From assembly GCA_944326425.1 (NCBI GenBank), contig CALVDX010000001.1, forward strand, positions 1 through 64,000: a DNA stretch of 64,000 bases, read 5' to 3'. A program made the position numbers and the translations under genes. Below are positions 1-8,932 of this stretch, piece after piece. The stretch's first letter is position 1; each line of letters starts with the position of its first letter. The DNA comes from Candidatus Gastranaerophilales bacterium (GTDB lineage Bacteria > Cyanobacteriota > Vampirovibrionia > Gastranaerophilales > Gastranaerophilaceae). The notes below the pieces were generated by a model. It did no database searches, was not told the origin of the DNA, and saw only the letters and a list, made by a program, of their open reading frames with translations.

Positions 1-255
1 CTTTTGTACTACGGATATAAAGACGTAAAATTTCGTTTACGGGATTACAATCCGCCGATACACAACCGGATATCCGCGTTTAACGCCCGAGTATGCAACG
101 CCCGTGACGAACCGCATTTGTTTGTAGATAAACGTTGTAAATGGCTGTTGTATAACATAAACAATTTGAAGTACAAAGAAGGCAGCCGAATAGTGGATGT
201 ACCGACGATAACCAGTCATCATGACCTGCAAAACAACGATTGTCAATCTCCTTAG
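1..255 (+). pseudogene. Possible C-terminal fragment of a phage terminase large subunit
   Basis: An open frame enters from the left edge of the window and stops at 255. The stretch from about NPPIHNRISAFNARV through LFVDKRCKWLLYN to NNLKYKEG resembles, from memory, the C-terminal nuclease part of large terminase subunits, which often have a Cys/Lys-rich C-K-x-L motif followed by a YKEG-like segment. It then ends without the usual His/Asp-rich tail, so it may be truncated or decayed. Only the end is visible and no other phage gene follows, so this is tentative. The base composition is richer in GC than the AT-rich DNA that follows. Confidence 0.35.
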
Positions 256-787
256 ACAGTAATGCGATTGAAACTGCCTTTGTTAAGCAATTTTAGTCTG
301 CTTAACGAGAGGCCGGAGATTAGTTTTGCAGGTATGACGTCTGACGTCTTTTTGTGTGGTGAAAGCATGCTCTTTTGATATAATAGATGCATTCTTAACC
401 TTTATATGTATTGATGATTGATGATTATGATATGAGTCACTATAGTGTATTGAGTTTATACAAATTGAGGGGGTAGTATTATGAATGCTCAAATACTTTG
501 TTTTTTCTGTTTTACACCAATTTGTCATTTGTATAATATTCCCCCTGTATGTTTCTACTACTCATATAATTATAATAAAACATTAATTAATTATTTTATG
601 TATATTTAAAGTGTACATTAATAATACATTATAATTTTATTATATGCAATGTTTTTATAATTATTAACAAAAAAACTATTAATACTTTACTACCAATTTT
701 GTTTGTATAATGTTTACTTTAATAATTATACATATATTTATTGTACGATGCATTAATCTGTAGCATAAAAAATCTTATTATAATAAA
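256..787. other. AT-rich gene-free stretch with two small inverted repeats
   Basis: No convincing coding frame is present. A TTAAGCA/TGCTTAA inverted repeat lies near 287-308, and a GACGT-CTG-ACGTC hairpin followed by TTTTT lies near 334-352. The second could act as a terminator for the rightward frame upstream. From about 530 the DNA is very AT-rich. A TATAAT hexamer at 706-711, inside the imperfect dyad GTATAAT/ATTATAC (705-731), is a possible promoter or operator for the XRE gene at 788. Confidence 0.4.
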
Positions 788-1117
788 ATGAATAAAATTA
801 AAAAACTTTTGGGAATAAAGATAAAAAATATACGTTTAGCATATGGCCTTACACAAGATGGCTTTTGTGAAAAAATAGGAATAGAGATTCCAACGCTTAG
901 TAATATAGAAAATGGAAAAAGTTTTCCGTTAACATCTACTTTGATGAAAATTATAGAAGAATTTAAAGTCGAGCCTAATGAATTGTTTAATTTTAGTTAT
1001 TTAGAAAATGAAGAATTATTAGACAAGCGCTTTTTAGAAATTTATAATAAATTACCTTTAAGTAAGAAACAATACTTATACAGGCTTGTCAACTTTTTAT
1101 TTGAGTTAGGAAAATAG
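788..1117 (+). CDS. XRE-family helix-turn-helix transcriptional regulator
   Basis: The 109-residue protein has a Cro/CI-type helix-turn-helix in about residues 10-65: an I-R-x-A-x-G-L-T-Q helix, then a recognition helix reading IPTLSNIENGKS, as in many XRE repressors. The remaining about 45 residues are a short charged tail that could dimerise. The start ATG lacks a clear Shine-Dalgarno sequence. The gene stands alone between an AT-rich gap and a convergent 5'-nucleotidase gene. A TATAAT inside a dyad about 80 bases upstream would fit autoregulation, but that is inference. It could be a remnant of the element suggested by the terminase-like fragment. Confidence 0.8.
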   Translation: MNKIKKLLGIKIKNIRLAYGLTQDGFCEKIGIEIPTLSNIENGKSFPLTSTLMKIIEEFKVEPNELFNFSYLENEELLDKRFLEIYNKLPLSKKQYLYRLVNFLFELGK

Positions 1118-1142
1118 AATTACGCAAGGTACAAGTTTCTAT

Positions 1143-2684
1143 CTAATCAATTATCTTTAATCTGCCGACCTGATTAATTTGAACAGGTTCTTTTTTCTCT
1201 TTCAGGTATTGGCAAACCATTATATCTTTGTCATAGGGATAGATTTTATATGCTTGATTGATTTTATCGAGCATGGGGATATCATCCCCGCCCATTGTTA
1301 TGAACTCGTCAGCCGCAACTTTATAAATTTTATTAGGATCCGGGTTATTTATATCAATAGGAATAATATTTCCTTCTTTATCAATGAAGTTCATTTCTAC
1401 AAGCTCTTTTTTGCTCTTGCTTACAGTGTAATTAAGACCGGACACTGCATATAATCCGGGCTTATGGCTGGCTCTTGAAAGAGTTCTTTTTGTAACAAGC
1501 TTGAAAGCATCAACCAATTCTTTTTCGGTTACAGGAACTACTGTCATATCGTCAGAAAACGGTGCAATGTCTTTTACGTCACGATTATTTATATGCCCAA
1601 CGTGAAAATAGTTTCTTATTCCCGAGTTGTTCCATAGTCCTATATCAGCCCCGGTTACTTCTCTTATTGCATCGCAGACAAAATTTGCGTGAGGGTTTTC
1701 GGAAATGTAAATATTTTCCGGCGGATCCATGGCTTCGCTTACTTCTCCTACAATTTCCGCTTTGCCTAAGACCTGATTAAATATATATTCATGGACATAG
1801 CTTTTGGGGTAATTGTGTGTACTATGAATGTTATTTTGCGCTTTTTTTATAACACCGTCTTTATCAAATTCAAGGTTCAACAAACCAAAATTGTGCCCGT
1901 CTTTGCCGGCTTGTGTTATTATAACGGGCTTGCCCGACGGTGAGTAAATCAGATTTTCACCTTCTTTAATGTCTTTAAGTAATTCATGTGTGTGTCCGCC
2001 GATAATTACATCTATACCGTCGATTTTTTCTGCGATATCTTTATTCTTGTTATGTCCGAGGTGTGACAGCAGGAATATTTTATTTATGCCGTCTTTTGTA
2101 AATTTGTCAACCTGATTTTTTATCTTTTGTAATGTTACATAGTAATTGTCTACTTCGCAGTCTTTGATATATTCAGGGTTAGTTACCCGTTCAAAGATAT
2201 CGTTTGGGCAGGCTCCGATTAAACCAATTTTTTGCCCGTTTACTTCTATAATTTCTGCCGGTTTTAAGAGATCATTTAAATCTGTTTTATCAGCCCTTGT
2301 CGGCTTTTCCCGGAAATTAAGCGCGAGGACTTTGGTTTTATGGTTACGATTCAGATCACAAAAATCATCTGTCATAGTATCCATTTCATGGTTTCCCATG
2401 GCTCTGGCTGCAATTTTTGCAAACTCCAGAAACAAAACAGTTGCGGCATTTGACTTGTGGTTTTTTTCATTACCAATCTGGTCGTCGCCGCCCGAAAACC
2501 TGATATCCCCTTCGATTCCGGACAAGATTCTAAGCTGATTATTTGTTTGTCCATGCCCGTCATTTATATAACCAACAGAGAGTTGGAAATTATCTTTATC
2601 TTTCTTTTCTCCAAAACCGTATCTTTGCATTAATTCCTGTGATTTGAAATTTGGAGTATTATTTATATTATTAAATCTTATCAT
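1143..2684 (-). CDS. 5'-nucleotidase / metallophosphoesterase (UshA-like), apparently without signal peptide
   Basis: The 513-residue protein has the two domains of the UshA/5'-nucleotidase family. The N-terminal calcineurin-like metallophosphoesterase carries NDGHG (41-45), GNHE (97-100), SHLGH (207-211) and GGHTHE (229-234). The C-terminal domain (about 310-510) has NNSGIR and a substrate-clamp-like APFSDDM, with TMGGDDIP near the end. Relatives are usually exported, but here the N-terminus is polar (MIRFNNINNTPNFKS) and I see no signal peptide, so a cytoplasmic role or another export route is implied. A promoter TTGTAA-N18-TATAAT (minus strand, 2764-2735) reaches into the ruvA 3' end, suggesting separate transcription. 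Confidence 0.85.
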   Translation of the reverse strand: MIRFNNINNTPNFKSQELMQRYGFGEKKDKDNFQLSVGYINDGHGQTNNQLRILSGIEGDIRFSGGDDQIGNEKNHKSNAATVLFLEFAKIAARAMGNHEMDTMTDDFCDLNRNHKTKVLALNFREKPTRADKTDLNDLLKPAEIIEVNGQKIGLIGACPNDIFERVTNPEYIKDCEVDNYYVTLQKIKNQVDKFTKDGINKIFLLSHLGHNKNKDIAEKIDGIDVIIGGHTHELLKDIKEGENLIYSPSGKPVIITQAGKDGHNFGLLNLEFDKDGVIKKAQNNIHSTHNYPKSYVHEYIFNQVLGKAEIVGEVSEAMDPPENIYISENPHANFVCDAIREVTGADIGLWNNSGIRNYFHVGHINNRDVKDIAPFSDDMTVVPVTEKELVDAFKLVTKRTLSRASHKPGLYAVSGLNYTVSKSKKELVEMNFIDKEGNIIPIDINNPDPNKIYKVAADEFITMGGDDIPMLDKINQAYKIYPYDKDIMVCQYLKEKKEPVQINQVGRLKIID

Positions 2685-2758
2685 ACAGACACCTTCATAG
2701 AGTTTAAATCAAATGAAGATTTTTTTTTGCCCTGATTATAAGAAATCTTAACGAAAAT

Positions 2759-3364
2759 TTACAAAGATAAAATTGTTAATACGGCCCTTAATACTTCTTC
2801 CTGAGTTTCTCCTTGTTTTACGGAAACTTTTTTAAATGCATCCTGGATTTCTTTATCTTCATATCCGAGTGATTGGAGAATAGAGACCGCTTCCCCGTAT
2901 TCTGCAGGAATATGTGAGTAGGTTTCTGCAACATTTCCTGCAATACTCACTTTCATTAGTTTATCTTTTAATTCAAGTATAATTTTCTGTGCAAGCTTTG
3001 GTCCTACACCTTTTGCTCTTGTTAGTTCTTTATAATTTTGTGACTGTACAAGAGAGATTAATTCATACAAATCAAATTCTCCGAGAAGGGTAAGTCCCAT
3101 TTTGGTGCCGACTCCTGACACAGAAGTAAGGATTGTAAATATATCACGGGTTTCGCGGTTTAAAAAACCGCATAAATACATTGTATCCTCTTTATGTATC
3201 AGGGAAACAAAAATTTTCATTTCGCTGTTTTTATCCGGCAGTTGTTCATAATCACTTGATGGAAGTTCCAGCCGGTAGCCTATACCGTTATTATCAATCG
3301 TGAGGAAGCACCCCTTTTCGGTTTTTCGTTTATCATCCAACAGTCCTTTAATATAATCGAACAT
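2759..3364 (-). CDS. ruvA: Holliday junction branch migration protein RuvA
   Basis: The 201-residue product matches RuvA in length and layout. It has an N-terminal OB fold beginning MFDYIKGLL, two helix-hairpin-helix motifs (TSVSGVGTKMG near 80 and RAKGVGPKLAQK near 115), and a small C-terminal domain that in the family binds RuvB. RuvA tetramers hold the Holliday junction while RuvB pumps DNA. The gene starts 12 bases after mutS ends on the same strand, so the two probably share a transcript. A GGAG Shine-Dalgarno precedes the ATG. No ruvB or ruvC is visible. Confidence 0.96.
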   Translation of the reverse strand: MFDYIKGLLDDKRKTEKGCFLTIDNNGIGYRLELPSSDYEQLPDKNSEMKIFVSLIHKEDTMYLCGFLNRETRDIFTILTSVSGVGTKMGLTLLGEFDLYELISLVQSQNYKELTRAKGVGPKLAQKIILELKDKLMKVSIAGNVAETYSHIPAEYGEAVSILQSLGYEDKEIQDAFKKVSVKQGETQEEVLRAVLTILSL

Positions 3365-3376
3365 CTATTTGCTCCG

Positions 3377-5965
3377 TTACTCCTGTATTTGTCCGAATAG
3401 TGACAATTGCGGTACTGTTCCCGCTTCCTCCAGGGCTTTTTTCTTGCCGGCGAGGTTTTTAGCCATATCTCTCTGCATTCTTGCCATTAAATCTTCAGAG
3501 CGTTTAATTACACTATTAGGAAGTCCTGCCATTTTTGCCACCTGTATTCCGTAACTTCTGCTTGCGCCGCCTTGAACAATCTTTCTTAAGAACTCAATTT
3601 CTCCATTTTGTTCCTCGACTGTAACTCTAAAGTTTTTAATTTGCGGATAGTTGTTTGTCATGACATTCAATTCATGATAATGGGTTGCAAAGATACACCG
3701 TGCCTTAATCTTTGTTGCAATAAACTCTGCAACAGACCATGCAATTGCTACCCCGTCATAAGTACTAGTGCCGCGTCCGATTTCATCTATCAGTATAAAG
3801 CTTTTATCGGTTGCAAAATTTAAAATATAGGCGGTTTCGCTCATTTCAACCATAAAAGTAGAACGGCCGAAGGTTAAATCATCACTGGCTCCGACACGGG
3901 TAAATACTTTATCAACTATACCGAGTCTTGCATAGTCAGCGGGGACGTAAGATCCTATCTGGGCAAGAATTACTATCAGGGCATTTTGCCGCATATATGT
4001 TGATTTCCCTGCCATATTAGGACCGGTTAATATCATAAGCTGTGTTTTTTCGGTGGTGTTAGCGGTTAATTCCAAATCATTACTTACATAGGCTCCAAGA
4101 GGCAAAATTCTCTCTACAACCGGATGTCTGCCGTTTTTTATCGAAAACTCCAGTGTTTCATCTACCTCGGGTTTTACATAGTTGTATTCAACCGCAACAT
4201 TTGCAAAAGAGAGGAGACAGTCAAGCTTTGCGATTGCTTCGGACAGGTCGCGTATTATGTCTACATACTCTTTTGTGTATACTCTAAAATCAGCAAAAAG
4301 TTTTTTCTCCAGTTCTACAGACTTCACCTGAGCTGAAAGAACATCGTCCTCGTGCTTTTTTAATTCCGGTGTAATATACCGTTCGGCATTAGCAAGAGTT
4401 TGCTTTCTGACATAGAAATCGGGTACTTTTTGTGCATTTGCGTTTGTTACTTCAATATAGAAGCCAAAAACTTTATTGTAATCGACTTTTAAAGTACTGA
4501 TTCCTGTTTTTTCCCTTTCTTTGGCTTCAAATTCCGAAATCCATTCTTTCCCTTTAGTTAATAAATCCCGGAAGTAATCAAGTTCTGCATTGACGCCATG
4601 GCGCAGCATTCCGCCTTCCTTCATCGAGAGAGGTGCATTATCATCAATTGTTCTTAAAATAATATCATATAAATCTGTGATTTTTTCTCTGTAGTGGAGT
4701 ACGTTGTCAAGAACGGTAATTCTTGCCTCCATTACCGTATCGAAAAGTTCAGGAATAACGGCAAGCGAATTCCGTAAGTTTAGATAATCTCTGGGTGAGC
4801 CGCTTTCATTACTCAATTTCGTTGAAAGCCGCTGAATATCATAAAGTTCTCCAAGGAGTCTTGTTAATTTATCCCGTGTATCATAATCATTTATTAATGC
4901 TTCTACTACATTTTGCCGTTCTTTAATTAAATCAACACTCTTAAGCGGCTGGCAAATCCAGTTTTTTAAAAGCCTTGCGCCCATATTTGTTAGAGTCTTG
5001 TCTATGGTCCATAAGAGTGTTCCTACCCTGCTTTTATCGCGCATAGATTCTACAAGTTCAAGGTTTCTGCGTGTTGCAGTATCTAAAAGTAAAAAGTCTG
5101 ATAACTCGTAGGTTTTAACAATATCAAACTTAGGCAGACGTCCTTTCATGTTTTCCCAAACATAAGCCAGAACGGCGGATGCTGCCCTGTATGCCAGCTT
5201 GTACTCATTATAGCCTTCCCAGGCTTCTGAAAATGAAGGATATACACTTTTTAAATTATTTAATGCAAATTTTTCTTCAAATACTTTAGCAGGAACCTTT
5301 GAGCAATTATAAAGAGAAGTAATATCTTCTGGCAGATTTAAAACTTCTTCCGGAACAATTTGAAACGGCTGAAGTTTTTGGTTGGCAGACGGGCCGATAA
5401 CTTCTGCCGGATGTATCCTTGCAAGTTCTGTTCTGACAACGCTCAAATTTCCCTGTGTGGCTTTGAACTCCCCTGTTGAAATATCGGCATATGCAAGCCC
5501 CCATTTGCCTTTTTCTTCAAAAACAGCACAAATGTAATTGTTGGTATTATTCTCTAAGTAATCACCTTCAATAATGGTACCGGCGGTAATAGTTCTTACA
5601 ACTCCGCGTTTAACGATTTCACCTTTAGCTACATCTTTCGGATCCTCTAATTGTTCACAGATAGAAACCTTGCGGCCTTTTTCTATAAGTTTTTGCAAAT
5701 ACCCGTCAACAGCTTTTACCGGTATTCCTGCAAGCGGCACCCGTCCGTATACTTTGCCGGCATCGCGTCCTGTGAGTGCGATTTCCAAATCTTTTGACAG
5801 TGTTACTGCATCTTCAAAGAACGTTTCATAAAAATCTCCAAGGCGGTAAAGAAGTATAGTTCCCGGATTTTCGCGTTTTATTGTTAAATACTGCTGCATT
5901 ACCGGAGTTGTATCTTCAAAATTGACGTCGGCAGAATTAATATAGTTGATTTCATTTTTTATCAT
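3377..5965 (-). CDS. mutS: DNA mismatch repair protein MutS
   Basis: This is a full-length MutS of 862 residues when started at the ATG at 5965. The mismatch-reading Phe-X-Glu motif is present as DFYETF (44-49). The C-terminal ABC ATPase has Walker A GPNMAGKST and Walker B ILIDEIGRGTSTYDG. The frame stays open 37 codons further upstream, but that extension would overlap the divergent gene at 6006 and does not resemble MutS, so the internal ATG followed by IKNEIN is preferred. It forms the first gene of a mutS-ruvA operon. MutS dimers detect mispairs and recruit MutL, which is not in the window. Confidence 0.97.
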   Translation of the reverse strand: MIKNEINYINSADVNFEDTTPVMQQYLTIKRENPGTILLYRLGDFYETFFEDAVTLSKDLEIALTGRDAGKVYGRVPLAGIPVKAVDGYLQKLIEKGRKVSICEQLEDPKDVAKGEIVKRGVVRTITAGTIIEGDYLENNTNNYICAVFEEKGKWGLAYADISTGEFKATQGNLSVVRTELARIHPAEVIGPSANQKLQPFQIVPEEVLNLPEDITSLYNCSKVPAKVFEEKFALNNLKSVYPSFSEAWEGYNEYKLAYRAASAVLAYVWENMKGRLPKFDIVKTYELSDFLLLDTATRRNLELVESMRDKSRVGTLLWTIDKTLTNMGARLLKNWICQPLKSVDLIKERQNVVEALINDYDTRDKLTRLLGELYDIQRLSTKLSNESGSPRDYLNLRNSLAVIPELFDTVMEARITVLDNVLHYREKITDLYDIILRTIDDNAPLSMKEGGMLRHGVNAELDYFRDLLTKGKEWISEFEAKEREKTGISTLKVDYNKVFGFYIEVTNANAQKVPDFYVRKQTLANAERYITPELKKHEDDVLSAQVKSVELEKKLFADFRVYTKEYVDIIRDLSEAIAKLDCLLSFANVAVEYNYVKPEVDETLEFSIKNGRHPVVERILPLGAYVSNDLELTANTTEKTQLMILTGPNMAGKSTYMRQNALIVILAQIGSYVPADYARLGIVDKVFTRVGASDDLTFGRSTFMVEMSETAYILNFATDKSFILIDEIGRGTSTYDGVAIAWSVAEFIATKIKARCIFATHYHELNVMTNNYPQIKNFRVTVEEQNGEIEFLRKIVQGGASRSYGIQVAKMAGLPNSVIKRSEDLMARMQRDMAKNLAGKKKALEEAGTVPQLSLFGQIQE

Positions 5966-6005
5966 AGTTATAATTTTACAATAAGGGTAGACTGGGGCGC
6001 AAGTA

Positions 6006-6617
6006 ATGTTTAGATTAATTAAAATAATATTTAATGCTGTAATTTTAGTTCTGGCAATAATTGGTTTTAATACCATAGGCGGTCAGAAATATGTGGATGC
6101 GCTTGTTAAAAACGTATCATCATTTATCAGGGATAATGCACAGGAAAGTGCAAAAGAGATAGGTGATTTTTCTAATGTTGATAAAGAGTTTGAAATAAAT
6201 AATACGTTTAAAATTTTAGGTTATAAAGGTGTTTTATCCGCACATAAGGCTTCCGGTCAAAGGCTTCTTGTTCTTAACACAGGGAAAAAGCAACTTCTTT
6301 CACAAACAGATATTCAAAGTAAAGATATTGCAGATAAGCTTAAAGACATATTTACAAAAACAAAATATCAGGCAGTTACTATAGAAGAACTTAAGGTTAC
6401 GGAACGCGGCATGATTACTGCAAAAGGTAAAAATGTTCCTTATGCTAAATTTGATGCAAAGATTTCCAAACTGCCGGTAAAGGATTATACCGGCATGATT
6501 GCTGTTATTACAACTAAGAGCGGTAATAATGAGATTTTAGCAGCGGTGAATGAGAAGAAGAAGTATTCCCAGCTTTTAACTAAGGAATTTTTTTCAAAGA
6601 TACAGGAAAATGGCTAA
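6006..6617 (+). CDS. Membrane-anchored protein of unknown function
   Basis: The 203-residue protein has one N-terminal hydrophobic segment (about residues 4-24, IIFNAVILVLAIIGF) and then a Lys-rich soluble part, so it is probably anchored in the inner membrane facing the periplasm. I recognise no family. The gene is divergent from mutS with only 40 bases between the starts, so their promoters overlap. It may be a lineage-specific envelope protein. Confidence 0.7.
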   Translation: MFRLIKIIFNAVILVLAIIGFNTIGGQKYVDALVKNVSSFIRDNAQESAKEIGDFSNVDKEFEINNTFKILGYKGVLSAHKASGQRLLVLNTGKKQLLSQTDIQSKDIADKLKDIFTKTKYQAVTIEELKVTERGMITAKGKNVPYAKFDAKISKLPVKDYTGMIAVITTKSGNNEILAAVNEKKKYSQLLTKEFFSKIQENG

Positions 6618-6644
6618 AAAATACTTTTCCCTGTCAACAATTGG

Positions 6645-7127
6645 TTATTTCCCGTCATATTCGTAGCTATATAAGTTTTGTGTATTATTTTCAAAATCAA
6701 TCCGGTCACCGGCGTTGAGATAAACTTTGTTTAGTTTAGAAAATCTTTCGCCGGAAATTTCTTCACCCACTATTATTCTGTCATTATCAGTATTTTGTGT
6801 ATTTTCTCCAAGATTGAATGTGTTGCGCATTGTTTCTTTACCGTAAATCCTGAATACATCCTGAGATCCTTCTACTCCTGTAATATCGGAAAATAGCAAA
6901 TTATGTAAAGTTACAGAGCTGTCATCATTTAAAAATACAGATGCTCCGCTTGCATTATTGGCGGGAATAGCGGTATCATTTGCATATATTTTAACACCGT
7001 TATTAAGTGTTACTACATAAATATCTTCGCGTTTATGATACTCTCTGATTTTAATTTTTTCAAAATTTTTAATATCCTTTGTTTGGAATTTTATACCGCC
7101 GTAAGTAATATAATCCTTTTCGCTCAT
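6645..7127 (-). CDS. Orphan 160-residue protein behind an HLR1-like promoter
   Basis: The protein is acidic, has no signal peptide and no membrane segment, and belongs to no family I recognise. Its sequence (NNGVKIYANDTA, SVTLHNLLFSDITG) looks like a beta-rich soluble protein. A GGAG Shine-Dalgarno precedes the ATG at 7127. Upstream on the same strand is a TGTAA-N6-TGTAA repeat (7217-7202) and an ACTTTATTATA segment (7162 down), the same arrangement seen before several other orphan genes here. A shared regulator is inferred. Confidence 0.65.
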   Translation of the reverse strand: MSEKDYITYGGIKFQTKDIKNFEKIKIREYHKREDIYVVTLNNGVKIYANDTAIPANNASGASVFLNDDSSVTLHNLLFSDITGVEGSQDVFRIYGKETMRNTFNLGENTQNTDNDRIIVGEEISGERFSKLNKVYLNAGDRIDFENNTQNLYSYEYDGK

Positions 7128-7148
7128 GATTTCTCCATACTCGTCTCT

Positions 7149-7217
7149 TACTATAATAAAGTTTTTTTAATGCTAAAAATTTACTTTTTTCGCTGCAGAT
7201 ATTACAACTTTGTTACA
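7149..7217 (-). promoter_or_regulatory. HLR1-like direct repeat (weaker copy) and -10 region
   Basis: On the plus strand the site reads ATTACAAC-TTT-GTTACAAA (7201-7219), two TTACA half-sites 11 bases apart instead of 10, so it is an imperfect HLR1 match. About 47 bases from its centre toward the gene at 7127 lies ACTTTATTATAGTA (7162-7149, minus strand), resembling the ACTTTATATA blocks downstream of the sites at 34986 and 35337. The expected transcript start is about 20 bases before the ATG. Confidence 0.4.
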
Positions 7218-7222
7218 AAGCT

Positions 7223-7260
7223 GAACACCTGATTGAAACAATTGTTTCAATCAGGTGTTC
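7223..7260. repeat. 38-bp perfect palindrome between flgC and the orphan at 6645
   Basis: The arm GAACACCTGATTGAAA is followed by CAATTG and then the exact reverse complement of the arm, giving a 16-bp stem with a 6-base loop. It lies 28 bases beyond the flgC stop codon, so it could end the leftward flagellar transcript before the next promoter. It lacks a clean T-run on either side, so a dimeric-protein binding site or an RNA 3'-end stabiliser is also possible. Confidence 0.7.
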
Positions 7261-7287
7261 TCAATATTATCTTATTAAGAAATAATC

Positions 7288-7731
7288 TTAGCTTCCTATG
7301 TTCAGGGCTGTTTGTGCCATTGATTTTGAAATAGTTACCAGAGCAACGTTTGCTTCATAAGCTCTTTGTGCGAGAATGGCATCAGCCATATCGACCATGG
7401 CATTTACATTTGAGGAACGTATATAACCGTTGGCATCAGCATCCGGGTGCCCCGGAGCATAAATTCTGTCTCCCGGAGTAGGATCCTCAACGCATCCGTT
7501 CATTACTACTCCGCCCTGTAAATAAGGAAGTGTTCCTATACCAAACACATCGTTTTTCATTACGTTTAACAAGCCGTGAAAGGATATATCTTCACTTGCA
7601 TTCAATACAGGAATGCGCCTTACATAATTGGGCGTATCGATATTTGCAATGTTTTTTGCGTGAATATCAAGCCTTAATCCATGCGCTTTAAGTGCATTTT
7701 TACCGATGTTAATTGATTCCATTATACTCAT
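7288..7731 (-). CDS. flgC: Flagellar basal-body rod protein FlgC
   Basis: The 147-residue product has the FlgC layout: an N-terminal rod segment with NIANIDTPNYVRR (27-39) and a C-terminal segment SNVNAMVDMADAILAQRAYEANV followed by the closing amphipathic helix. It forms part of the proximal rod of the flagellar motor together with FlgB. It is the last gene of a leftward four-gene rod operon and starts five bases after flgB ends. Confidence 0.95.
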   Translation of the reverse strand: MSIMESINIGKNALKAHGLRLDIHAKNIANIDTPNYVRRIPVLNASEDISFHGLLNVMKNDVFGIGTLPYLQGGVVMNGCVEDPTPGDRIYAPGHPDADANGYIRSSNVNAMVDMADAILAQRAYEANVALVTISKSMAQTALNIGS

Positions 7732-7736
7732 AAGCT

Positions 7737-8090
7737 CTAACCTCCGCCTACATTAAGAACTGTCCGCATCTCCGTAACAAGATTTGTCATTCTTTTTGTT
7801 GCCATTGTGTAATAAATCATGTTTTTCTGGACTTCTGCGAGTTCCTGTGTTATATCTATTTCTTCCTCGCGCCGGTCCTCAATCATTCCCGAGGGCCCCA
7901 GTTTTGTAGAAAGCTTTGTTTCCAAAGGACTGTTCATACTGCCAAGATACATACCAAAATCTATGTCGCGTCTGACATACCCCGGTGTATCCATATTGGC
8001 AACATTAGAAGTTAATGCCCTCTGTCTCTGCGAGACCAGGTCCATCATTAAATTTACTTTTCCAAATGAATCAAGTGCCGTAAATGTCAT
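7737..8090 (-). CDS. flgB: Flagellar basal-body rod protein FlgB
   Basis: The 117-residue protein carries the family motif SNVANMDTPGYVRRDIDF (28-45) and a C-terminal helix with NMIYYTMATKRMTNLVTEMRT. It builds the proximal rod directly above the MS ring with FlgC. It sits between the FlgG-like gene and flgC in the same leftward transcription unit. The 118-base gap upstream (8091-8208) holds short hairpins, including AAGGG-TGCAG-CCCTT, but no clear terminator in the operon's direction. Confidence 0.94.
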   Translation of the reverse strand: MTFTALDSFGKVNLMMDLVSQRQRALTSNVANMDTPGYVRRDIDFGMYLGSMNSPLETKLSTKLGPSGMIEDRREEEIDITQELAEVQKNMIYYTMATKRMTNLVTEMRTVLNVGGG

Positions 8091-8208
8091 CGTTTATCCT
8101 TTCTTTTTTGAGGCCGGATAGGGAAAAATTTCCCCTGCTTATTATTTTTAAGGGTGCAGCCCTTTGTATTTTATTATGGTTTTATGGAAGTAAATATTTA
8201 TTTCCCAC

Positions 8209-8922
8209 CTATTCTCTTATATTAATTGCCTTGTTGTACATATCATCTGCAACTTTCATAAGGTTTAAACTTGCAATCATAGAAGCATTAAGCCTTAACA
8301 TCTCATTAACCTCATCAAACACATTTGTATTTGAAGTTTCAATCTGGTGCTGAACAATATAATTATGTTCCCCGATTAATCTTGGCGGGCCGGATTCTTC
8401 TGTCGGCACCATTTTATTGTTATGCCCCTGATCCAAGCTTTCGGGCGAATCAAATTCCACGATAGGAATATGCCCGATTAATGCCGGTTCTGAGCCTGCA
8501 TAATCATAACTGTACACATCTCCGTTAGGTGAAACTGTAAATTTATAGCAGTTAGCCGGAATTTGTATGCCGTCACCAACCAGCCAGCCGTCGCCTGTCA
8601 TCAGGTATCCGTCCTGACCTCTTGTAAAAGCTCCGTCACGCGTATATTGAATTTCTCCCTCAGGAGATATGACAGGGAAATAACCGTGCCCGTTAATTGC
8701 CAGATCATAAGGGTTATTAGTGACAAGTAAATCTCCCTGACGTGCGTCTGTCCTTAATACACCGGTTAAGTATCCATCTTCTCTCAGCATTTGTTCAAAC
8801 TTGGTTACTTTATATGCATTTGTCTGATAGTTGGATACATTGTTTGCTACTTGTCCCAAACGTTCAAACTGATATGTTGCGCAATTTATATTTTTTCTTA
8901 TGATTGCCTGTAAACTATACAT
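8209..8922 (-). CDS. Flagellar rod protein, FlgF/FlgG family
   Basis: The 237-residue product has the FlgG-family N-terminus (LGQVANNVSNYQTNAYKV), the central repeats GHGYFPVISPEGEIQYTRDGAF and a C-terminal rod segment ending in MKVADDMYNKAINIR. The typical N-S-T-x-G motif is altered to N-Y-Q-T-N-A-Y. It is shorter than many FlgG proteins (about 260) and nearer FlgF in length. It follows another FlgF/FlgG paralogue by ten bases, so together they probably supply the two rod subunits. I cannot assign F or G with certainty. Confidence 0.9.
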   Translation of the reverse strand: MYSLQAIIRKNINCATYQFERLGQVANNVSNYQTNAYKVTKFEQMLREDGYLTGVLRTDARQGDLLVTNNPYDLAINGHGYFPVISPEGEIQYTRDGAFTRGQDGYLMTGDGWLVGDGIQIPANCYKFTVSPNGDVYSYDYAGSEPALIGHIPIVEFDSPESLDQGHNNKMVPTEESGPPRLIGEHNYIVQHQIETSNTNVFDEVNEMLRLNASMIASLNLMKVADDMYNKAINIRE

Positions 8923-8932
8923 AATTTACTCC

